Below are positions 56,750 to 64,000 of a stretch of 64,000 nucleotides of DNA, one piece after another. Under the pieces are notes generated by a model, which was not told the DNA's origin, made no database searches, and was given only the letters and a program-made list of their open reading frames with translations. Each line of letters opens with the position of its first letter. Position 1 is the stretch's first letter. The position numbers were made by a program, and so were the translations under genes. This DNA comes from Immersiella caudata. Taxonomy: Eukaryota > Ascomycota > Sordariomycetes > Sordariales > Lasiosphaeriaceae. The stretch spans positions 4,483,501 through 4,547,500 of the forward strand of contig JAULSU010000005.1 in assembly GCA_030512335.1 (NCBI GenBank). Direction: 5' to 3'.

Positions 56750-58753
56750 ATGGCCTCGTCGACCGTTGGCAGCAGCAGCGGGCCGCTGCGCCAGGTCCCG
56801 ATCCATGGCCGCCCGCTGCTATCTCCGGCGCAGTCCCAGTCCCAGATAAACTCGACCACTTCATGGCAGCAATTACGGCCCCGCGCTCTCCGTCCGTCGC
56901 TCGAGCTGCTGCCCAATGAGCTGCTGGTTCCGATCGCCGCCGCTTTGGTGCCCGTGGCGCCCTTGACAACGCGGTTTGCCCTCCGTCCTGCCGGCACTTG
57001 GGAGTTCCGCGATGCCTCTCACCAGTGGGCCGACTGGCTGGCCAGCCACAACTCGCTGCTCGCCTTCGCCCAGACATCACGGCGCATGGCCGCCATCGCC
57101 AGACCGCTGCTCTACCACACCCTGGTCATCCCTGACGCCGCCTCCCTCGTCTCTCTCATACTCCGTCTGCAACGGCGTCCCGAGATGCGGCCCTGGATCC
57201 GCGAGCTGACGTGTCTCGCCAACCTCACCGGCGTCAAGACCATCGACGATCTGCACCGCGAGTGGAAAAGGCAGAGTGGAGGTACGAGCCCAACAAATGA
57301 CTCACCTCATCCACGGCCACCGCCAGTTATTAACCAGGCCCCAGGGAAATGGGCGGCATCTCACCACGTCGGCAGCGACGCCACCATCGGCTTGGCGCTG
57401 CTGGAGAACATCGTCCTGAGCGCCCCCAATCTCAAAGACCTACTCATCGCCTTCCCCGATCATGCGCTCAGAGACCCAGAGACTCGCTACGCTGGTCAGG
57501 ATCTCCTGGACGATGGCATAGGGCAGGCTATGCTGAACTACGTCGCATCCGACCCCTCGGCCAGCCGAGACGAGATGCCTTTTGCCTCTTACCTTTCCTT
57601 TCTCGAGTCGAGCAAAGTCGCCTCCCTCCGAATATACTGCCACCGAGAGGGGCCGGCCCGCGACCTCTCCTTCTCGCGTATTCTCTCCGACTGCGCCGTG
57701 CGGAACCTGGCGTCCTTCACCAACCTCAGGACGCTGGAGCTGTGTTGTTCGTCATTTGGGTACTACTCCAACGATGAGATGCTCCTGCCCCCGCTTCCCC
57801 ACATCGAACATCTCCGTCTCTACGGCAGCCACCTGCACGAGCCGAGACTCGTCGCCATCTGCCTCGCCTGCACGAACCTCCAGACCCTTCTGGTACACTT
57901 TGAGAGCTCCTCGACCGATGAAGATCGTGATTTCCTCCCTGAAGGCAAGACACTCAGCGAAGCGCTCCTCGGTCTTGCCCCCACCCTCCGCTCCCTGGAG
58001 CTCGTCACTCTCCCCGAAGGACACTACCTGACGCGAGGCCGGGAGCGGCCGCGAAAACCTGAGAACCACCGACTCACCTGCATCTCGGACCTTACCAAGC
58101 TAGAGAGTCTCACCATGGACTGGCGAGGTGTGTTCGGCACGTTTGGTGTGTTCGAGTACGAGGATGGAGAGAGGTTATTCGAGCTTCTTCCCCCGTCGCT
58201 GCGGGACTTCACGCTTGTCTGCGAGTTCGGAACCGCTAGGGACTGGAGGCAAGGCTATCTCGCCAATCTGGACGTCATGTTTCATGGTGTGGACCGCCTT
58301 TGTGAGACGTTGTCACCGAGGTTGTCGAGTCTGACCTTGGCGATTCATTCTTGGCCCGCCACGAGCCGGTTCCAGCGTCGATTCACGCGTCAACTGGACG
58401 AAGCGCAGCAGAAATGCGCGTCAGCCGGTATCAAATTCAGATCAATAGACATACATCCGTGCTACCAAGATGAAGACGAGCCTGACGAGGGCGGCGACGA
58501 AGAATGGGAAGACGAAGGCGATGCAGGGGAGCCCGGAGAGGGCATAGGAGGGGAAGAGGAACTCGAATTGGAGGAAGAAGACGAAGCATCGGAGTACTAT
58601 ATATCAGACGATGAGTCGGACCCGGAACGGGCGGCGAGAAGGCCGGACACGTTTGGGGAGTTTATCGAGCGGTTGGGGGAGGATCACGGGCACACATTCG
58701 ATGAGTTGTTTTATGCATATCATGAGGACCGGTGGGATGAGTACTTGTTTTAG
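56750..58753 (+). CDS. F-box-like / leucine-rich repeat protein with acidic tail
   Basis: Intronless; 667 aa from the first in-frame ATG. A possible GT...AG pair at about 57290 would break the frame, so I read it unspliced. Near residue 50-130 there is an F-box-like helical region (SLELLPNELLVPIAAALVP, FAQTSRRMAAIARPLLYHTL). Leucine-rich repeat-like segments follow (LENIVLSAPNLKDLLIAF, NLRTLELCCSSFGYY, HIEHLRLYGSHLHEP, LRSLELVTLPEGHYL). The C-terminal 110 residues are strongly acidic (GEEELELEEEDEASEYY). F-box proteins bring substrates to SCF ubiquitin ligases; the F-box here is divergent, so the role is inferred. The start could be a later ATG. Confidence 0.75.
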   Translation: MASSTVGSSSGPLRQVPIHGRPLLSPAQSQSQINSTTSWQQLRPRALRPSLELLPNELLVPIAAALVPVAPLTTRFALRPAGTWEFRDASHQWADWLASHNSLLAFAQTSRRMAAIARPLLYHTLVIPDAASLVSLILRLQRRPEMRPWIRELTCLANLTGVKTIDDLHREWKRQSGGTSPTNDSPHPRPPPVINQAPGKWAASHHVGSDATIGLALLENIVLSAPNLKDLLIAFPDHALRDPETRYAGQDLLDDGIGQAMLNYVASDPSASRDEMPFASYLSFLESSKVASLRIYCHREGPARDLSFSRILSDCAVRNLASFTNLRTLELCCSSFGYYSNDEMLLPPLPHIEHLRLYGSHLHEPRLVAICLACTNLQTLLVHFESSSTDEDRDFLPEGKTLSEALLGLAPTLRSLELVTLPEGHYLTRGRERPRKPENHRLTCISDLTKLESLTMDWRGVFGTFGVFEYEDGERLFELLPPSLRDFTLVCEFGTARDWRQGYLANLDVMFHGVDRLCETLSPRLSSLTLAIHSWPATSRFQRRFTRQLDEAQQKCASAGIKFRSIDIHPCYQDEDEPDEGGDEEWEDEGDAGEPGEGIGGEEELELEEEDEASEYYISDDESDPERAARRPDTFGEFIERLGEDHGHTFDELFYAYHEDRWDEYLF

Positions 58754-60449
58754 AATGCGAGATACCATTTGTTTGTTCTTGACCTCAGCTCGCTGAGGTG
58801 TTTAGATTGCTGTTGTTTGGGACCTGTCACATCATCACCTGATTGGGTTACGACGTGCACTATGGACCTGACTGCATTCGCATTTGCATGCTCGCGTGGG
58901 AGAACGAGGAAGATAGGGGCTGCTGCGAGGGCTTGGCATTGACCCCGCGATGTTCAGGAGCCAGGGGCCAATCCAAGCTAGTGTCCATCAGTCACGTCAG
59001 TCTGCGCCGCGGGAGAGGGAAAGCGGTGCTGTCGCTCGGTTAGGCGCATGGTGTGCCTGAGCTGGGAAAGAGCGGAGGGTGCATGGTGTATATCGGAGAT
59101 GTTACATCTGCCCTCCCGGGAATTGGGCTTGCGCATGCCTCGCTGCGTCTCGCGGTGCGGACTTGCGCTGTTGGGGAGACACCCGCTCATCGAATTGAGG
59201 GCACAAGTATCAAGATACTGTATCCTCACGGCGCGCATGGCATGCCGAAATACGCCATCCCCTTGGAGTATAGGTAGGCAGAGATGGACGATAAGACACT
59301 CGTTCGCCGATGCCCCCTTCTGTTGTGTCCCGATGTAACGATCATGGCCTCGCTTGGCATCCCGAAGTTCGCATGCGGCCGCGGCTCGGTACACGCCGGT
59401 GTCTGGGTCTAGACCCAACAACCCATCGTCCTGACGATCATTTCCTAATACAGGACAAACTTCCGCAACGAAGCTTTTACTACATGGATTCCGAGCTTTC
59501 CTAGCTTCTGCCGGGAGTTGGGAGTTAGAAGGGCACCAGCAGGGCCTAGCGGAGATTTACCAAGTGCAACTGCCGGCTTGGTTCGAAAGAGGGGCGATGG
59601 TCGGAACCTGGGACTACCACTCCATGTCATCCCTGCTTGGAAACACGAACAAGCTTGCTTGATGGATATTGAGGATATTGACAGCCAAGAGCAATCTAGA
59701 CCTGGTCACGCCTCCCCCTCGACACACCTCGAAAAATAAGGGCGAGAAACATGACCGACTCGCTTCCCCGCAATTATGCACCCCGGCCCGATATGGTTGG
59801 ATGACAGGTATAGGCCGCGGGTAAATATCCAACTCTCCCAGAAATGATGAATGAAGGAGGCGAACCAGATCACGGTTGGGGTTCCTACCGCGCTATAGGA
59901 CGCCACACCGAAGCGGTGATTGCCGAGGGAAGAATAACCTGTTGGGGGCCTTGCCCTCCGTCCCCCTCCCCAATGAGCAGATGCCTGCTCAGGGTGAGAA
60001 GGATACTTTTTGGTGTTTTGCCGGTTGCTGACGGAGGCGAGACTGGTCTTAATTATCAGGGGCTATATCGATGGGTAACGCCATATTCCAGGGGATTTTG
60101 CCCATTGGAGAAATGCCAGAATTAGACAGGATTTTTCTACCCTGATTGTATCCCTCCTTTTACTCCCGCATCGCGGACGGGTTCCTTCGCTTCTAGGGCT
60201 CGGAAAGGACTGATGGGTTCACTGTTCTTCTTGCGGATTTCCGCGATTTGTTTTTGAGGAGGTTTCTTCCTTCATTCATTGCCAAGAGCGAGGTCGCGAG
60301 CTTGGTCGCCAAGTGAGCTTGACTGTCCGAGACGCGGTACAAGCTTTTGGATACGACGCAACAGCTTGGCTTCGCGGCTCTCGGAGGAACAGTGTGGATC
60401 GGGGGACGACGGTTGGCTACGACCTGTGACGGACACAAAGAACCACACG
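58754..60449. other. Intergenic region
   Basis: 1.7 kb between the F-box-like and GH16 genes, both plus strand. Several short frames are present (for example 59053-59277) without recognisable families. The last 170 bp is in frame with the GH16 start but lacks a signal peptide. Confidence 0.5.
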
Positions 60450-61952
60450 ATGAGACACGACGCAGACAGCGGGCTGAGGTGGCTCGCGCTGTTGGTGACA
60501 GCAGCACTCCTCACGTCCTCCACCGAAGCAGCATACCCCCTGACGACAGACTCCAACTGCGGCTGCTACATGACCAACGCGACAAAATCAAACTATTTCG
60601 CCCACCACAAATTCTTCGACTTTCGCTCCCTCTCGCAATACATCAACGTCACCAAACCCATCTCCAAATGGGAAGACAACGCCCGCGCCTCGGTCACCTC
60701 CCCCTTCTTCCGCTCCCGAACATGGAACGACGTCTGGGCCATCCAAAACTGGAACAACTCGGGTCTCCTCGCCCTGAACAACACAGAAGTTAACGACGCC
60801 ACTCTCAACATGGTCAACTCCCCGAACAACATCTTCATCGAGCGTGACAACTCGACCGGAAATTCTACGTTTATGACCATGCGCACCTTCCGCCACGACA
60901 CCTTCCAATCCTCTGCTGAATTCGAATCCCGCTCATCCGGCTACCAATTCCTCTCCATCCGCATGGCCGCGCGCACAAAAGGCGCTCCCGGCGCTGTAAC
61001 AGCGATGTTCACCTACCGGCCTCCGCCAACACCGCATAACATGGCCCTCGTGCAAGAATCTGACCTCGAAATCCTCACCAAGGATCCCCCAACTTACATC
61101 CAATACACCAACCAACCCTCTTGGAACGCCACCTCCGATATCCCCGAAGCCCGACGAAACGTAACACTCCCCGGAGGTCGACGCTGGTCAGATTGGGCCG
61201 TCTACCGAATGGATTGGACACCAGGAAGTAGCACCTGGTTCGTAAACGGCGTGTTACACAGTACAATCTCCTTCCAGGCGCCACGGGACCCGTCACACGT
61301 GATGTTTAATAGTTGGAGTGATGGGGGGAGTTGGTCGGGACATATGAAGGTGGGAGACACGGCCATGATGCAAATACAGTGGATTGAGGTGGTTTATAAT
61401 AATACGGATCCGGGGAGGGCTAAAGTGGGAGGGTGTGTGAATGTTTGTAGTATTGATGAGACTAGTTTGTTGGGGACGCCGGTTTTGATTACTGGTGAGT
61501 TTCACGCCCTGAGAGGGGGAAAAAAAAAGAGTAGAAAAGGGGAACGGGGAAGCTGACTAGTGACAGGGTCAGGGGCGAATCCGCAGGTACCAGTCGAACC
61601 GAGACCGTCGAATCCGGCTGTTCCTCCTACACAACCGCGGCCTTCGAACCCAGCGATTCCACCGCAACAACCGAGACCATCGAATCCCGCGATACCTCCC
61701 CAACAGCCAAGACCGTCCAACCCAGCTCCACCGCAACCGAGACCGTCAAATCCATCTGTTCCTCAACAGCCGAGACCGTCAAACCCAGTCCCGCCGCAAC
61801 AGCCCGCTGGAGGAGGAGGAGGGGGGGGAGGAGGTGGCTGCTCATCGAAGAAATACGATCAATGCGCCGGAAAGAACTGGAATGGATGCAAGTCCTGCGC
61901 CAGCGGAACGACGTGCAAGTTTCAAAACGATTACTACTCGCAGTGTTTGTAG
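60450..61952 (+). CDS. Secreted GH16 family enzyme with CBM1
   Basis: Two exons (60450-61494, 61567-61952) give 476 aa. The start at 60450 places a signal peptide (LRWLALLVTAALLTSSTEA) first. The catalytic part is a concanavalin-A-like GH16 fold: SQYINVTKPISKWEDN, the acid motif ESDLEIL (E-x-D-x-E, the nucleophile and acid/base), WSDWAVYRMDWTPGSSTWFV, and HVMFNSWSDGGSWSG. Several N-glycosylation sites are present. After a proline repeat linker, a cellulose-binding CBM1 ends the protein (YDQCAGKNWNGCKSCASGTT, then C-terminal CL). GH16 enzymes cleave or remodel beta-glucans; the exact substrate cannot be told. The in-frame extension upstream (60279) is not used because it hides the signal peptide. 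Confidence 0.87.
61580..61805 (+). repeat. Coding minisatellite: PRPSNP-type linker repeats
   Basis: Seven copies of the PRPSNP core, with spacers such as AIPPQQ, encode a stiff linker between the GH16 domain and the CBM1. The unit is about 36 bp and the DNA copies are very similar, so the number of copies may vary between strains. Confidence 0.85.
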
Positions 61953-62417
61953 GGCATATGAGAGGAAGCGCTGAGCTGGTGGAGGAAGGGGGGGGGATAT
62001 CATGGAGGAGCAAGACCTTCTCTGTTTAGTACCTCTTCGCTGTTTGATACGCATGGTTCGCCTTCTTTCAACTTGTTTGAGTTACACCAAGGGCACATGG
62101 CACGGAGTTTAAAAAAGCAAAATACCCCTGGTTCGGGGGACATACCTTGTGATGTTACGGTTCGCGGAGAGGTAGAGATGGCTGATGGATGGCGATTTTA
62201 GCATAGTGAGCACGAGAAGAGGAGAAGAAAACGAACCGAATAAGCGGATATTTTTTCAGGAGTGATCAGTGTCGGGATAGGTAAGGTATGAAGACAGTGA
62301 CAAAGATACTTTGCCCGGCTCATCTACATCCCCCGGTTACGTCCTAGCAAGTCTTATCATACCCTTTCCATTGCCTTCATCTTTAAGTACGTAAACCCCC
62401 ATTCCAGATTGATGTAA
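61953..62417. other. Convergent intergenic region
   Basis: 3' flanks of the GH16 gene (plus) and the LaeA-like methyltransferase (minus). No gene is seen. Confidence 0.5.
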
Positions 62418-63909
62418 TCACGTAGCAGACACGTTATCAGGTTTTCGGCCATACACCACAAAGCTGCTCTCATCAGTCCACGCCCAACCTTCCACACAGG
62501 GGGAACACTCACATGGGCAAATATGTATGCACATTCCTATCCTTCATGACCTTCCTCGCCTCACTGATAGTGACCAACGCCTTTTCGGGACTCCACCCCA
62601 ACCCCCTCGTCAACAGCGCCAAACTCAACCCCTCAATCCCTCCATCCATCATCGCCAACGTCCACTTGCCCAACTCCTTGTAGTACGGATCCTTGGGCCA
62701 CGAATTCAACGGCCACTTGAACCGCTTCTCCACCACATCCACAAACCCCGCCTTCTCCAGCAACCCCTTGTACGTCGGTGCCAGGTCCAACGGGCGTCCC
62801 ATCTTCTCCGCCGCCTCAAAGCACGCATCACTCAGCTGCTCCATGGCCGAATCCGCCTTTTGCGTGCCGTCGTCGCACCAATACCGACAAATGAAGTCTT
62901 GCATCTCCAACACGCCGCCGGGTTCGAGGGCTTTGAAGGCTTTTTCGACGACGGCGCCGGGATCGGTGAAGGAGCCGGCCATGGCGCGGGAAAAGATGAA
63001 GTCAAAGGGTTTGGTCCAGGTCCAGTCTTGTTCGACGTCGTCGATTTCGAATTGGAGGTTGGGGGGGACCCTTCACTCACAATGTCAGAATATGATTTGA
63101 GACCTTGGGTAAAGATGGAGAAGTGGAGAGCGGAGAAAGAGGAAAGGGGCATACCAGGCGGGTTGAATCGGGGAGAGGTCGACGCCGATGACCTAAGGAG
63201 TTAGTTATGAAGAAAATATTCCAGGGTAAAGAAGAGTTACTTCAGCTTCTGGATGGGCGTCGGCTAAGAATTTGTTAGTACCCGGAATATTGAGTGTTGG
63301 GAGAATGGTATCTACCATAGTCAATAGCCCAAGCCCCCGTGCCTGTTCCAATATCCAACACACGCTTCGCACCCGCAGACTTGGGACTGAGTGAGATTTC
63401 GCCGCGAAAGGTCAAGAGGAAGATGTAGTGCTGCATGTCTGTCCATTGTCAGAACACGGTAAACCTGATGGGGTATAGGAACGGCCTACCCAGTCTTTCC
63501 GCTTCGCGCTCATCGTTCGGGTAGGCGTACTCTGGTGAGTTCCGAGTCAGTTGACATTAAACGCCTTCTTAGGGGGGCAAGCTGACTCCCGGCGCTGAAG
63601 GAATGGTAGGTTCGGCCATTCTCAAACTGGTGTTGCAAGATGCTGGATCGAATGCTTGTCAGAGAGCTTCCAGTGTGCTGTCTGTGTCAGGTTCCGAGAT
63701 GATTGTGATTTTAGGGGATGAGAGCTTACACCCGAGAAAAACGAGTCAGCCCCGGCGTCGTCATTCTCAACGGTATCAGCAACCTGGGAGTGTCAGTTCA
63801 GTCGATGGACTCGTAACCCTGGCTACCGGGTAAATTCACCGGGTGATTGAGATGGACTCACGATGGGATCAACGACGAGCGGTTGCTCCTGTTCTTCCTG
63901 ACTCGCCAT
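62418..63909 (-). CDS. Second LaeA-like class I methyltransferase, nine exons
   Basis: Nine exons give 340 aa with matching phases: 63909-63862, 63783-63730, 63677-63587, 63531-63490, 63438-63316, 63263-63241, 63192-63155, 63070-62513, 62463-62418. Motifs in order are FENGRTYHSFSAG, YAYPNDEREAERLDMQHYIF, the SAM-binding VLDIGTGTGAWAIDYADAHP, VIGVDLSPIQPAWVPPNLQF, FDFIFSRAMAGSFTDPG and ALEPGGVLEMQDF, ending in FVVYGRKP. This is the LaeA/TAM pattern, and the end shares the VYG-x-KP motif with the gene at 52319. Some introns have unusual donors (GTCAGC after exon 3) and exon 6 is only 23 bp, so transcript support would help. The substrate is unknown. Confidence 0.84.
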
Positions 63910-64000
63910 ACTGTGCAGCAGTCACGGTGGGAGAGAAAAAAAAAGCCTCCAAAAAATTCCAATTTCCTGATCCAAGTTCCAAGGTAAAGCGTGACTCGAC
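63910..64000. other. 5' flank of the second methyltransferase
   Basis: Short upstream sequence of the minus-strand methyltransferase with an A-rich run near 63937. The window ends here. Confidence 0.45.

Noticed and set aside
56247..57080. 277-aa minus-strand frame upstream of the F-box-like gene
   Set aside because: Arg/Gly/Ala-rich translation typical of a GC-rich antisense shadow with no family features.
57290..57348. Possible intron (GTACGA...CCAG) in the F-box-like gene
   Set aside because: Removing 56 bases would break a frame that is otherwise open and protein-like to the end.
59053..59277. 74-aa frame in the 58.7-60.4 kb intergenic region
   Set aside because: It reads smoothly but no family, partner exon or start context supports it.
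62527..63204. 225-aa plus-strand frame over the second LaeA-like gene
   Set aside because: Antisense shadow; the minus strand splices into a complete methyltransferase with matching phases.

Overview
This window looks like nuclear DNA from a filamentous ascomycete (Pezizomycotina, most likely Sordariomycetes). The evidence is short introns of about 45-170 bp with GT...AG ends, a Zn2Cys6 regulator, HET-domain genes, HeLo-like/ankyrin and DUF7580-type proteins, a LaeA-like methyltransferase pair, and a GH16 enzyme carrying a fungal CBM1. No rRNA, tRNA, CRISPR, phage or complete transposon was recognised. The species cannot be named from this sequence alone.

Layout. 0-10 kb: the 3' end of an allantoate-type MFS transporter, a Zn2Cys6 transcription factor, a Nudix/eIF2B-like fusion protein, and a type II membrane protein. 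10-17.7 kb: a decayed HET-domain gene, a secreted lectin-like protein with PLL/tectonin-like repeats, a reticulon, and a broken AAA ATPase. 17.8-23.6 kb: a C2H2/Cys-rich protein divergently paired, across only 291 bp, with a six-exon gene that joins an alpha/beta hydrolase to a DUF7580/HeLo-associated region, followed by small coding-like remnants. 24-35 kb: a ricin-B-like lectin, a small secreted protein, an unknown nuclear or membrane protein, an EXS-domain membrane protein, an intact HET protein and a GPI-type polysaccharide deacetylase. 35-42 kb: a HET-WD40 gene that lacks a NACHT domain and carries one frameshift and two nonsense codons, then a HeLo-like/ankyrin protein. 43-51 kb: a small hydrophilic protein, a LITAF-domain protein, a degenerate multi-pass membrane protein, an ASCH protein and a C2H2-like protein. 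52-64 kb: a LaeA-like methyltransferase, an O-methyltransferase pseudogene with three frameshifts, an F-box/LRR-like protein with an acidic tail, a GH16-CBM1 enzyme, and a second nine-exon LaeA-like methyltransferase.

Theme. The stretch from about 10 to 42 kb is rich in genes of the fungal non-self recognition type (HET, HeLo-like, ankyrin, WD40, alpha/beta hydrolase, DUF7580-like). Several are broken, as expected for a fast-turnover locus. The most interesting candidate is the hydrolase-DUF7580 fusion with its divergent C2H2 partner. Splice sites were chosen by eye. For every multi-exon model called intact, the exon lengths sum to a multiple of three.
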